Of a DNA stretch of 64,000 nucleotides, positions 27,074 through 35,897 are shown piece by piece. This DNA comes from JBNFVY01 sp049943335. GTDB taxonomy: Bacteria > Pseudomonadota > Alphaproteobacteria > Rhodobacterales > Rhodobacteraceae. The notes under the pieces are model-generated. The model was not told where the DNA came from and did not search any database. It was given only the letters and a program-made list of their open reading frames with translations. The translations under genes were made by a program, and so were the position numbers. The stretch's first letter is position 1; the number at the start of each line of letters is the position of its first letter. The DNA is taken from positions 1-64,000 of the forward strand of contig NZ_JBNFVY010000008.1 of the NCBI RefSeq assembly GCF_049943335.1, given 5' to 3'.

Positions 27074-27484
27074 ATGGCAAAGAATCCCAACCGATCCGGA
27101 CGTGCGCCCTCGCAACGACAGTTGCGTGTGGGTGAATTGATCCGGCGCACCCTTTCCGAAACGCTGCAACGCGGCGATATCCACGACCCGGATCTGACCT
27201 CCATGTCGATCACGGTCAGCGAAGTGCGCGTGTCGCCCGATTTGCGTGTGGCGACGGCCTATGTGCTGCCATTGGGCGGCAAAGGCGCAGAAGAGGCGCA
27301 AGCCGCTCTGCGGCGAAACCGATACGAATTGCGGCGTATCATCGGCAAGGCGCTGCAGATCAAGCATTCCCCGGAAATCCGGTTTGAAGTCGACGACACG
27401 TTCGATCGGATGGATTCCACCCGCCGCATGTTCGCCGACGAAAACGTCCAACGTGACCTGCGGGACCAGCCGGAGGACGACTGA
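27074..27484 (+). CDS. rbfA: Ribosome-binding factor A
   Basis: A 136-residue KH-fold protein that helps mature the 16S rRNA 5' region of the 30S subunit. It carries the expected QLRVGELIRRTLSETL start and the VRVSPDLRVATAYV and EIRFEVDDTFDRMD segments. The start at 27074 follows TGGAG and agrees with family N-termini. The stop codon (TGA, 27482-27484) is directly followed by the truB ATG, indicating tight coupling. Confidence 0.96.
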   Translation: MAKNPNRSGRAPSQRQLRVGELIRRTLSETLQRGDIHDPDLTSMSITVSEVRVSPDLRVATAYVLPLGGKGAEEAQAALRRNRYELRRIIGKALQIKHSPEIRFEVDDTFDRMDSTRRMFADENVQRDLRDQPEDD

Positions 27485-28390
27485 ATGGCACGCCGTAAGA
27501 AAGGGCGCGACATTCACGGCTGGCTGATCGTTGACAAGCCGGCCGGGATGACGTCGACCGCCGTTGTGAACAAGGTCCGCTGGGCGCTGGATGCAAAAAA
27601 GGCCGGCCATGCAGGCACATTGGACCCCGATGCGACAGGGGTTCTGGCGGTTGCCTTGGGCGAAGCGACGAAAACCGTTCCGTTCATCACCGACGCGTTG
27701 AAATCATACCTGTTTTCGGTGCGTTTGGGATGTGCCACGAAAACGGACGACGCCGAAGGCGAAATCACCGCGTCTTCGGATTTGCGTCCGAATGATGAAG
27801 AAATTCGCGCTGCGTTGCCATCGTTCGTAGGCGACATCATGCAGGTGCCCCCCAAGTTTTCGGCTGTCAAGATCGACGGCGAACGCGCCTATAAACTTGC
27901 CCGCGAAGAAGAAGATTTCGACATTGCCGCACGGCCTCTGTATGTCGACGAACTGTCTCTGATCGAACGCCCGGACGCCGACCATGTTGTTCTTCAGATG
28001 GTATGTGGCAAAGGGGGATATGTGCGTTCCATCGCCCGCGACCTCGGCGAAGCCCTTGGATGCTTTGGGCACGTCGCATGGTTGCGCCGCGACTGGTCGG
28101 GCCCGTGGGACGCCAGTGATGGGCTGACAATTGAAGACATCGACAGGATGGCCAAGGCACCGGAGTTGGACGGATATGTTCGCCCCTTGGAAGAAGGGCT
28201 GGTCGACTTGCCCATGATGACCACGAACGACGAGGGCGCAGCGCGCCTGCGCAATGGCAATCCGGGATTTGTCTATCCGGCCGACGTCGAATACGGGGAC
28301 GAAGCCTGGGCGTCATTGGGTGGACAGGCGGTCGCGGTTGGAATTGCGCGCGGTTCGGAATTGCATCCCACGCGCGTCTTCGTACGCTAG
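27485..28390 (+). CDS. truB: tRNA pseudouridine-55 synthase
   Basis: A 301-residue enzyme that isomerises U55 in the T loop of tRNA. The catalytic aspartate is in HAGTLDPDATGVLAVALGEA, and the family segments KSYLFSVRLG, PPKFSAVKIDGERAYKLAR and GGYVRSIARDLGEALG are present. It starts immediately after rbfA. The rbfA-truB order is widely conserved near translation genes; rpsO and pnp follow further downstream. Confidence 0.97.
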   Translation: MARRKKGRDIHGWLIVDKPAGMTSTAVVNKVRWALDAKKAGHAGTLDPDATGVLAVALGEATKTVPFITDALKSYLFSVRLGCATKTDDAEGEITASSDLRPNDEEIRAALPSFVGDIMQVPPKFSAVKIDGERAYKLAREEEDFDIAARPLYVDELSLIERPDADHVVLQMVCGKGGYVRSIARDLGEALGCFGHVAWLRRDWSGPWDASDGLTIEDIDRMAKAPELDGYVRPLEEGLVDLPMMTTNDEGAARLRNGNPGFVYPADVEYGDEAWASLGGQAVAVGIARGSELHPTRVFVR

Positions 28391-28399
28391 GAACGCCGA

Positions 28400-28912
28400 G
28401 TGATTACACGACAGTTTCAGAAGGGCGATGCGCACTCAACTGCGATCTATTCGGATTGTGAAAACTATCGCTATGCTTTGACGCGCATCTGGGATCCGGA
28501 TGGCCGGCGCGCACTGTTCATCATGCTGAACCCGTCAACCGCGACCGAAGTACAGAATGACCCGACGGTCGAACGGTGCGAAAGGCGGGCGCGCGCTTTG
28601 GGTTTCGGGGGATTCCGTGTGACAAATATCTTTGCGTGGCGCGACACCGATCCCAGAAAGATGCGGGCAGCGGCTGACCCCATTGGACCGCAAAACGACC
28701 AGACCATCGTCGAAAGCGTTCCGTTGGCAGATCAGGTAATTTGTGCTTGGGGAACCCATGGCGCCCATCTTGAGCGCGGCCCACATGTTGAGCGGCTTCT
28801 ACGACAAACCGGCGCGCCCTTGTTTCACCTGGGTTTGAGCAAGGCCGGCCACCCCAAGCATCCGCTCTATATTGCCTACGCCGAACAACCGCGTGAATGG
28901 TCGCCGACCTGA
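28400..28912 (+). CDS. DUF1643 family protein
   Basis: A 170-residue soluble protein of the DUF1643 family, function unknown. Conserved-looking stretches are LFIMLNPSTATE, DPTVERCERRARALGFGG and VTNIFAWRDTDP. The fold has been compared with enzymes acting on nucleic acids or nucleotides, but I cannot assign activity. It starts with GTG at 28400, nine bases after truB, with AGGAA as a weak binding site, so it likely shares the rbfA-truB transcript. It is convergent with the RTX gene (two-base gap). Confidence 0.85.
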   Translation: MITRQFQKGDAHSTAIYSDCENYRYALTRIWDPDGRRALFIMLNPSTATEVQNDPTVERCERRARALGFGGFRVTNIFAWRDTDPRKMRAAADPIGPQNDQTIVESVPLADQVICAWGTHGAHLERGPHVERLLRQTGAPLFHLGLSKAGHPKHPLYIAYAEQPREWSPT

Positions 28913-28914
28913 CT

Positions 28915-30186
28915 TCAGCGTCCGGCCGGAAACACGTCTTCCACCATCTCGACATAGACGTCCGCCATCGTCGCGCCCGCAGCCCCAGTCAACAAGGCGA
29001 CGGCTTCCCCGTCGACCATGACTTCGGCGTCCAATCCGTTTTCTGCTGTCATGACTTCGACCATCGGGTCATCGTAGCCGGCGTGCGGGTTCAGCGTGAT
29101 GCGCAGAAAATCCTGCCCCGGTTCGAAATCCGTCACCTCAGCCGCGCCGCCACTATCATATAGCCAGAAAATATCGGCGCCATTCCCGCCCGTGGCCGTG
29201 TCGGCACTGTCAAAAACCAGGGTATCGTTGCCGTCGCCGCCTGTCAGTTCATCGGCAGTGTTGTCGATGTGCCAAGCAAATTCGTGATGCTCTTCGCCAG
29301 AACGCTCACCCGCATGACCCAGATGATTCACAAGGTCGTCCCCTGCGCCACCATCCAACCTGTCGGCGCCGAAACCGCCGCGTATGGTGTCATTCCCATC
29401 GCCGCCAAGCAGCGTGTCGTTCTGCGCAACACTGTCCGAGCTGTGATCGCCGCCTTCGATATATTCGTCGCCACTTCCGCCGAGGATCAGGTCCCGCCCC
29501 CCTCCTCCGTCGAGATATAGATTGTCGCTGGCGCTGCCGGTGATGGTGTCACTTCCCATGCCCCCATCAATTGCGCCGGCCCCCTGCCCTGCAGACAGGT
29601 CATCATTCCCGGGACCACCATCTATAAAGGCCGCTTCATCCCCAGCGACGACTGTGTCGTTTCCTTCACCCGCGTCCACGTCATGCAACGTTCCATCCGT
29701 GGTTATGATCGGATCGCCATTTTCCAAGGTTAGTCGCTGGATATCACCGCTCGGATCATCCGACAGCATTAGCTCGTCGTCCAATTCCGTCAGGGATGTG
29801 GCGTTCAGATCGCCATAGGCCAAGGCTGTTTCGGAATCGTCATCTGTCGTCGGCGACAAAATAATGTCGGGATCGACTGCGCCCCCAGGTTCATCAGGTA
29901 AATCGGGATCTGTGGGCGCAACCACGCTGCCCGGATCGACATCTGTGTCTGCGGGATCGTCAACGGCATCTGGATCATTCGGGGACAACGCAGCCTGAGC
30001 CGTATCGGCGACATCGGAACTGTCATCGCCCAAGTATTCCGCCAAGGACACAGACTGCGCTTCTTCCAATTCGTCTGCGGCGTCCTGAGCATCAAGATCT
30101 GCCGCGTCCTCGTCTTGCGATTCAGACAACATGCTTGGCAACACTGCAAGTGGCAAAAGCCCAAGCAAAACCATTGCGATCATCAT
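28915..30186 (-). CDS. RTX-type calcium-binding repeat protein
   Basis: A 423-residue very acidic protein. It has a hydrophobic N-terminus (residues 1-20), a long Asp/Ala/Pro-rich linker (about 22-150), then several GGxGxDxl nonapeptide repeats (about 175-340) of the hemolysin type that fold around calcium. The C-terminal 80 residues resemble domains found after such repeats. The N-terminal hydrophobic segment differs from classic RTX proteins, which have only a C-terminal type I secretion signal. No secretion ABC transporter is adjacent. The role may be surface-associated; the substrate or activity is unknown. Confidence 0.85.
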   Translation of the reverse strand: MMIAMVLLGLLPLAVLPSMLSESQDEDAADLDAQDAADELEEAQSVSLAEYLGDDSSDVADTAQAALSPNDPDAVDDPADTDVDPGSVVAPTDPDLPDEPGGAVDPDIILSPTTDDDSETALAYGDLNATSLTELDDELMLSDDPSGDIQRLTLENGDPIITTDGTLHDVDAGEGNDTVVAGDEAAFIDGGPGNDDLSAGQGAGAIDGGMGSDTITGSASDNLYLDGGGGRDLILGGSGDEYIEGGDHSSDSVAQNDTLLGGDGNDTIRGGFGADRLDGGAGDDLVNHLGHAGERSGEEHHEFAWHIDNTADELTGGDGNDTLVFDSADTATGGNGADIFWLYDSGGAAEVTDFEPGQDFLRITLNPHAGYDDPMVEVMTAENGLDAEVMVDGEAVALLTGAAGATMADVYVEMVEDVFPAGR

Positions 30187-30367
30187 ATCGTCACCTCACC
30201 CAACACCGATTGCCTGCATAGCAACTCGGGTCGAATGAAGCACGAAAATTCAAATTCCGATTTTACCTAAAGGTATCGAAATAAATGATAAAATTGAGCC
30301 GAAGCTTATAGGGCCTGAAACCGATGGGGCGAAATTGCACCCTGGGTTCTTACCCCGCAAAATACCG

Positions 30368-30553
30368 TTACAGCTGCGCCATGACACTAGCCAGCACATC
30401 CTTGTCCGACTTGCGCTGCTGCGAATTGAAAATCTCGTCGTAGCGCTTGTACTCGCCGTCCAGAAGCCCTGTTTCGACTTTCAGCGGCTCGAACTCCTGC
30501 CGCCCGGACATCAATCGAATGGCCTTGGTCGAGTTTCGAATGATCGCCAGCAT
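30368..30553 (-). CDS. Small hypothetical protein, 61 residues
   Basis: I do not recognise a family. The protein is soluble and charged, with a helical pattern (LMSGRQEFEPLKVETGLLD, then YKRYDEIFNSQQRKSDKDV). A GAGAGGGT site sits a few bases before the ATG at 30553, which favours translation. It stands alone between the RTX gene and the DUF5665 gene, both divergent from it or spaced by about 180 bases. Confidence 0.6.
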   Translation of the reverse strand: MLAIIRNSTKAIRLMSGRQEFEPLKVETGLLDGEYKRYDEIFNSQQRKSDKDVLASVMAQL

Positions 30554-30742
30554 GGTACCCTCTCTGACTTGCCCCGCATCCGGTTTGCCCCATTTCTGCC
30601 ATGAATTTCAAATCTTCGCCGCAATTCCGGGGTTTTTGTCGCGAGCTAGGGAACAACATGCATCATTATCAAGTATTGGGTTATGTAGTCAGACAAACAG
30701 GCATACGAATCGAAGGACTTTCTTAATGAATGGGGCGCTGAT

Positions 30743-31066
30743 ATGTCCGAGGCCATGAACGAAAAAGACCAAATGTCATCCGAAATCGCCGAATTGCGCG
30801 ATGCTCTGGTTCAATTGAACAACCATCGCTTCGTTCGCATTCACAATTCAACGAAACGGCTGATGTGGTTCCAATTCCTGCGCGGATTGTCGTTCGGACT
30901 GGGATCCGTTGTCGGGGCAACGATCCTTGTGTCGGTCCTGGCCTATGTCCTGTCGAATATCGACTTCATTCCGATCATCGGCGATTGGGCGTCCGAAATC
31001 GCGCGCCAGATCGACACTGAAAGCAGCGGCACTTATGGCGTGGATGGAGCCGACGAAAATCAATAG
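30743..31066 (+). CDS. DUF5665 small membrane protein
   Basis: A 107-residue protein with a charged N-terminal helix, the conserved LNNHRFVRIHNS segment and one or two hydrophobic segments (about residues 45-78), matching the DUF5665 family of Rhodobacterales. The C-terminal tail is short and acidic. Function is unknown. It lies about 120 bases before rpsO on the same strand. Confidence 0.8.
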   Translation: MSEAMNEKDQMSSEIAELRDALVQLNNHRFVRIHNSTKRLMWFQFLRGLSFGLGSVVGATILVSVLAYVLSNIDFIPIIGDWASEIARQIDTESSGTYGVDGADENQ

Positions 31067-31188
31067 GGGGTTTCCTTTGTAGGGGAATCTTCCTATACGC
31101 GCGCATCCCCGACTCGCTTGGGGAACAAGGGCCTTGCTGGACGACATCCCGGCTTGTGCCGTCACATATCGAACCAAGGAGATACCCG

Positions 31189-31458
31189 ATGTCGATTACA
31201 GCGGAAGAAAAGAACCGTCTGATCAAGGAATACGCAACCAAAGATGGCGACACAGGTTCGCCAGAAGTTCAGGTTGCCATTCTTTCGTCGCGCATCGCGA
31301 CCCTGACCGAGCACTTCAAGACCCACAAGAAAGACAACCATTCGCGTCGTGGACTTCTGATGATGGTCGCACAGCGCCGCAAGCTGCTGGACTACGTCAA
31401 AGGCAAGGATGAGGCCCGCTATCAGGACCTGATCAAACGCCTTGGCATCCGCCGCTAA
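31189..31458 (+). CDS. rpsO: 30S ribosomal protein S15
   Basis: An 89-residue primary 16S rRNA-binding protein. The family signature is complete: DTGSPEVQVAILSSRIATLTEH, then HKKDNHSRRGLLMMVAQRRKLLDYV. A good AAGGAGA site precedes the ATG at 31189. A strong terminator follows. In many bacteria rpsO is directly followed by pnp; here a methyltransferase gene lies between them. Confidence 0.98.
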   Translation: MSITAEEKNRLIKEYATKDGDTGSPEVQVAILSSRIATLTEHFKTHKKDNHSRRGLLMMVAQRRKLLDYVKGKDEARYQDLIKRLGIRR

Positions 31459-31480
31459 GGCAACAATATATCGGTTTCGA

Positions 31481-31508
31481 AACGCCCGCCTCTTCCGGCG
31501 GGCGTTTT
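31481..31508 (+). terminator. Rho-independent terminator after rpsO
   Basis: AACGCCCGCC (31481-31490) pairs fully with GGCGGGCGTT (31497-31506), with a six-base loop, followed by TT. It should separate rpsO from the methyltransferase and pnp. Confidence 0.88.
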
Positions 31509-31548
31509 CATTTCATCACCGTCGTTGACATGAACGACCAAGGGCCGC

Positions 31549-32670
31549 ATGCCATCGCTCATGACTGAACCCACGCAAATTTACCTTGTCGCGACGCCCG
31601 GTTTGGAAAGCCCTCTGGCCGAAGAAGCGCGCGAGCTGGGATTTGACAGCGCGACGGTGTCGCCTGGGGGCGTAACGATCACGGGCGGCTGGGCCGACGC
31701 CATGCGGGCCAATCTGTGGCTGCGCGGGGCTACGCGTGTGCTGGTCCGTGTGGCCGAATTCCGGGCGATGCATCTGGCGCAATTGGACAAACGGGCCCGC
31801 AAACTGCCTTGGGCCGAGTGGCTGCGCCAGGACGTAGCCGTGCGCGTCGAGGCGACGTGCCGCAAGTCGCGCATCTATCACGACAAGGCGGCTGCTCAAC
31901 GCGTCGCACGCGCCATTGCCGAAACGCTTGGCGCGCCGGTCAAAGACAAGGCCCCGGTGACCGTAAAGGTGCGGATCGACGACGACCTGTGCACGATCAG
32001 CATCGATACCACGGGCGCTTCGCTGCACAAACGCGGACATAAACAGGCCGTCAACAAAGCCCCGATGCGCGAAACCATGGCCGCGATGTTCCTGCGCGAG
32101 GCAGGCTATCGGGGCGACTGCACGGTGTACGATCCAATGTGCGGCTCAGGCACATTCGTGATCGAAGCGGCCGAGATTGCCCTGGGGCTTGCGCCGGGAC
32201 GGGCCCGCGATTTTGCTTTTGAAAAGCTGGCGTGGTTTGACGCCGCAGCGTGGGAAAGCATGACGAAAGCCGCCTCAAACGACACGGCGTTGCACTTCCA
32301 CGGGTCGGATCGCGATGCCGGGGCCATCCGGATGAGCGGCGAGAACGCCGCACGCGCCGGGGTCGAGGCCGTCACGTCGTTTGCCTGCCACCCGATAACC
32401 GAAGCCCGCCCCCCCGCAGGGCAGCCGGGCCTGATCATCGCCAACCCGCCTTACGGCGCGCGGCTAAGTGGCAAAGCCAAGGGGCCGCTTTACGCACTAT
32501 ATGGCCAGTTCGGCGACACGATGCGGGATCACTTCAAGGGTTGGCGTGTTGCCCTGGTCACCACGGATGCAGGTCTGGCCAAGGCGTCTGGCCTCGACCT
32601 TGAACCCGGACCCATCGTGGCCCACGGCGGGCTGAAAGTACGGCTGTGGCAGTGCGGGTCGATCATCTGA
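31549..32670 (+). CDS. THUMP-domain RNA methyltransferase (RlmL/UPF0020 type)
   Basis: A 373-residue class I SAM-dependent methyltransferase. An N-terminal THUMP region (about residues 50-160) should bind RNA. The Rossmann domain has DPMCGSGTFVIEAA (SAM site) and NPPYGAR (amino-methylation motif IV), as in RlmL N-terminal half, which makes m2G2445 in 23S rRNA. The exact target here is not proven. AAGGG precedes the ATG at 31549 closely; 31561 would match homologous N-termini equally well. It sits between rpsO and pnp. Confidence 0.88.
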   Translation: MPSLMTEPTQIYLVATPGLESPLAEEARELGFDSATVSPGGVTITGGWADAMRANLWLRGATRVLVRVAEFRAMHLAQLDKRARKLPWAEWLRQDVAVRVEATCRKSRIYHDKAAAQRVARAIAETLGAPVKDKAPVTVKVRIDDDLCTISIDTTGASLHKRGHKQAVNKAPMRETMAAMFLREAGYRGDCTVYDPMCGSGTFVIEAAEIALGLAPGRARDFAFEKLAWFDAAAWESMTKAASNDTALHFHGSDRDAGAIRMSGENAARAGVEAVTSFACHPITEARPPAGQPGLIIANPPYGARLSGKAKGPLYALYGQFGDTMRDHFKGWRVALVTTDAGLAKASGLDLEPGPIVAHGGLKVRLWQCGSII

Positions 32671-33150
32671 TTTGCATTTTTCGGGGATCAGAACGCGCTG
32701 AAAACCGCCATCTCTCTGCGATTTCGATGATCGCGCAGCAGTCTCCAGCCGTCTGCTGAGACAGACCTGCGCTGTGGAGCCCTGGGGGTCTGTACGCCTG
32801 CTGCGTCGCGTTGCCCACAATTCAGACCTGCCAATGATGACCATACAACACGATCTCAGCAACGACGGCCATCGCGTTTCTTCGCTCGCAAAGCCAAATC
32901 ACCCCCGTCTATTTACAAGGGCGCCATGCCCACGCGTGGTTCGAACAAATTGTCGCCGGGGCGATGTGTTGTAGGGGCGTTTTCCGGATTCCGCGCGATT
33001 CAGGCCCGACTATCCGGCACAATGATCTGTTTTGACGCCGCAAAGCTATGCGACCGCCGGCCTGAGGATATCTTTCCTTCCCAACAAGCCTGCTTTCCTG
33101 TATGGCCCCCTCATCTGAAACGTGACGCCTTAGACCCCGGCGCATGAAAT
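32671..33150. other. Non-coding spacer between methyltransferase gene and pnp leader
   Basis: About 480 bases with no supported gene. Short open frames on both strands lack ribosome-binding sites and protein-like composition. A pairing ACAGACC...GGTCTGT is present near 32760-32795. The stretch probably holds the pnp promoter, but I cannot point to clear -35/-10 elements. Confidence 0.4.
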
Positions 33151-33163
33151 GATGATAGGGGTC

Positions 33164-33212
33164 GGTGGCAATGGGGCCACCCATGAAACGGGAGACATGG
33201 GATACGCCCATG
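33164..33212 (+). promoter_or_regulatory. pnp leader with competing hairpins
   Basis: Three pairings are possible just ahead of pnp. GGTGGC (33164-33169) pairs with GCCACC (33176-33181). CCCATG (33180-33185) pairs with CATGGG (33196-33201). That same CATGGG also pairs with a second CCCATG (33207-33212). Because the partners overlap, the stems exclude one another. The start codon follows 27 bases later. In E. coli the pnp leader is a target of autoregulation; whether this one is regulated is inference. Confidence 0.45.
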
Positions 33213-33238
33213 AGTGCTCTCAGACAGGATACGCTTTG

Positions 33239-35377
33239 ATGTTCAATGAAGTGAAGAAATCAATCCAGTGGGGCGAAGAAGAGCTCACACTGGAAACCGG
33301 CAAGGTTGCCCGTCAGGCTGACGGAACCGTAATTGCCACTTTGGGCGAAACATCGGTCATGGCCAACGTGACCTTCGCCAAGGAACCGAAACCGGGCCAG
33401 GACTTTTTCCCGCTCACGGTTCACTACCAAGAGAAATACTACGCCGCCGGCAAGATCCCGGGCGGCTTTTTCAAGCGCGAAGCCCGGCCGACCGAAAAGG
33501 AAACGCTGACCGCGCGCCTGATCGACCGTCCGATCCGCCCGCTGTTCGTGCCTGGCTTTAAGAACGAAGTTCTGGTCATGTGCACCGTGCTGAGCCACGA
33601 TCTGGTGAACGATCCCGACGTGGTGGCAATGATCGCCGCATCGGCAGCTTTGACCATTTCCGGCGCGCCCTTCATGGGGCCGATTGCCGGTTGCCGCGTG
33701 GGTTACGAGGATGGCGAATACATCCTGAACCCCGAATGCGACGACATGCACAAACTGCGGGAAAACCCCGATCAGCGCCTGGACCTTATCGTTGCAGGGA
33801 CCAAGGACGCCGTGATGATGGTGGAATCGGAAGCCTATGAGCTGTCCGAAGCCGAAATGCTTGGTGCCGTCACCTTTGCGCATGAACAGATCCAACCGGT
33901 TCTGGACGTGATCATCGAGCTGGCCGAGGAATGCGCCAAAGAGCCGTTCGACTTCCAGGCACCCGATTATTCCGAGCTGTACGAGGCGGTCAAAAAGGCC
34001 GGCGAAGCACAGATGCGCGACGCATATGCCACGACCGACAAACAGGAACGTGTGTCCGCTGTTGCCGCTGCCAAGCAGGCAATCAAGGACAGCCTGAGCG
34101 AAGAACAGCTGGAAGACCCGAACCTCGGCTCGGCACTGAAAAAGCTGGAATCGACGATTCTGCGCAGCGCCGTCGTCAAGGATGGCAAGCGGATCGATGG
34201 CCGCGCGCTGGATCAAGTGCGCCCGATCGTTTCGGAAACAGGCATCCTGCCCCGGACCCACGGTTCGGCGTTGTTCACGCGCGGTGAAACCCAAGGTCTG
34301 GTCGTCACGACTCTGGGCACCGGCGACGATGAGCAGATGATTGATGCGCTGACCGGCACCTACAAGTCCAACTTCCTGTTGCACTACAACTTCCCGCCCT
34401 ATTCGGTTGGTGAAGTGGGGCGTGTGGGGTCTCCGGGCCGTCGTGAAATCGGCCACGGCAAGCTGGCATGGCGCGCACTTCAGGCCGTTCTGCCTGCTGC
34501 GACCGATTTCCCCTACACAATCCGCGTCGTGTCCGAGATCACGGAATCGAATGGCTCGTCCTCGATGGCCTCGGTGTGTGGTGGATCGCTGTCAATGATG
34601 GACGCCGGTGTGCCGCTGAAGGCCGCAGTTGCCGGTGTTGCAATGGGTCTGGTTCTGGAAGATGACGGATCCTACGCGGTTCTGACCGACATCCTGGGCG
34701 ACGAAGATCACCTTGGCGACATGGACTTCAAGGTCGCGGGTACGGAAAACGGCATCACCTCGCTCCAGATGGACATCAAGGTGGCCGGCATCACGCCCGA
34801 GATCATGGAAAAAGCCCTGGCGCAAGCCAAGGAAGGCCGGTTGCATATCCTGGGCGAAATGAACAAGGCACTGTCCAGCGCTGGCGAATTCAGCGCCCAT
34901 GCGCCGCGCATCGAAACCATGCAGATCCCGACCGACAAGATCCGTGAAGTGATCGGCTCGGGCGGCAAGGTCATCCGCGAAATCGTGGAGACTTCAGGCG
35001 CCAAGGTCGACATCAACGACGAGGGCATCATCAAGATTGCCTCGGCGAACGGTGAAGCCATCCAGAAGGCCTATGACATGATCCATTCGATCGTGGCCGA
35101 GCCCGAGGAAGGCAATATCTACAAAGGCAAGGTCGTCAAGATCGTCGATTTCGGTGCTTTTGTGAACTTCTTCGGAAAGCGCGATGGGCTGGTGCACGTC
35201 AGCCAGATCGAAAACCGTCGCCTGAACCATCCTTCGGACGTTCTGAAGGAAGGCCAGGAAGTGTACGTCAAGCTTCTTGGTTTCGACGATCGCGGCAAGG
35301 TGCGCCTGGCCATGAAGATGGTCAATCAGGACACCGGCGAAGAGATCACGAAAGAACAGGAAGAGTCGGCCGAGTAA
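33239..35377 (+). CDS. pnp: Polynucleotide phosphorylase
   Basis: A 712-residue 3'-5' exoribonuclease and degradosome component. It has two RNase PH-type domains; the second carries the catalytic region with GRREIGHGKLAWRAL and SNGSSSMASVCGGSLSMMDA. They are followed by a KH domain (about 555-615, with IGSGGKVIREI) and an S1 domain (about 620-690). The start at 33239 after AGGAT gives the standard N-terminus MFNEVKKSIQWGEEEL. It is preceded by a hairpin-rich leader and followed by a strong terminator. Confidence 0.98.
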   Translation: MFNEVKKSIQWGEEELTLETGKVARQADGTVIATLGETSVMANVTFAKEPKPGQDFFPLTVHYQEKYYAAGKIPGGFFKREARPTEKETLTARLIDRPIRPLFVPGFKNEVLVMCTVLSHDLVNDPDVVAMIAASAALTISGAPFMGPIAGCRVGYEDGEYILNPECDDMHKLRENPDQRLDLIVAGTKDAVMMVESEAYELSEAEMLGAVTFAHEQIQPVLDVIIELAEECAKEPFDFQAPDYSELYEAVKKAGEAQMRDAYATTDKQERVSAVAAAKQAIKDSLSEEQLEDPNLGSALKKLESTILRSAVVKDGKRIDGRALDQVRPIVSETGILPRTHGSALFTRGETQGLVVTTLGTGDDEQMIDALTGTYKSNFLLHYNFPPYSVGEVGRVGSPGRREIGHGKLAWRALQAVLPAATDFPYTIRVVSEITESNGSSSMASVCGGSLSMMDAGVPLKAAVAGVAMGLVLEDDGSYAVLTDILGDEDHLGDMDFKVAGTENGITSLQMDIKVAGITPEIMEKALAQAKEGRLHILGEMNKALSSAGEFSAHAPRIETMQIPTDKIREVIGSGGKVIREIVETSGAKVDINDEGIIKIASANGEAIQKAYDMIHSIVAEPEEGNIYKGKVVKIVDFGAFVNFFGKRDGLVHVSQIENRRLNHPSDVLKEGQEVYVKLLGFDDRGKVRLAMKMVNQDTGEEITKEQEESAE

Positions 35378-35397
35378 GCCAGCTTCATTCCTTTGCG

Positions 35398-35427
35398 AAA
35401 GGCCCCGGCATTGTCCGGGGCCTTTTT
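35398..35427 (+). terminator. Rho-independent terminator after pnp
   Basis: AAAGGCCCCGG (35398-35408) pairs with CCGGGGCCTTT (35415-35425) around a six-base loop and is followed by more T residues. Confidence 0.9.
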
Positions 35428-35897
35428 CGTTGTGTTCAGCGCTCTGGGATACATTGGGGCAACCTTTCACCCCTTTTCACGACGGGCGAAAACGATCCAG
35501 GTTTGGCGGGGCACGGGTGGCGAAAAAAGGCGATCCCACTATCCGCTTGCTTCGCCGGCAAGCCGCAAGCTTGAAACGCGCCGCCCCGGATCCAAACGGC
35601 CATCGGACCGGGTTCATAAACGCCTGCGCGCCCCGTGTGATTGTTGTCGGCGACACCCCTTGCGTCCGCTTCAATGCCACGGCGCTGCCGGGGGGAAACT
35701 GGCCCTGGGCAGGTTCCCCAGCCCGACCAACGCATGCGTCCCGGCCCGACCGGTCGTGCTGCATCAGCAAATAGTGTGATCGCGGCAGCGCCGGTTGATT
35801 TTTCGGCACCGTCCATCTGCCGCCCAGCGGCCCGTTGCGGTTCGGCAGCCGTGGCCTGTTGGCGGAAGGGCACAAACAGGACGTGCGATCCGAAAGG
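35428..35897. other. 470-base spacer with no supported gene
   Basis: Open frames of about 110-230 codons cross this stretch on both strands, but their translations are Arg/Pro/Ser-rich and resemble none of the families I know. None has a good ribosome-binding site. It may be relic coding sequence or the 3' untranslated region of the KpsS-like gene that ends at 35898. Confidence 0.35.

Noticed and set aside
29150..29660. Repetitive DNA that could suggest a tandem or CRISPR-like array
   Set aside because: The periodicity comes from the RTX nonapeptide repeats of the coding sequence. Units vary and there are no spacers.
33260..34456. 398-codon minus-strand frame opposite pnp
   Set aside because: Antisense shadow of pnp with no protein motifs or ribosome-binding site.
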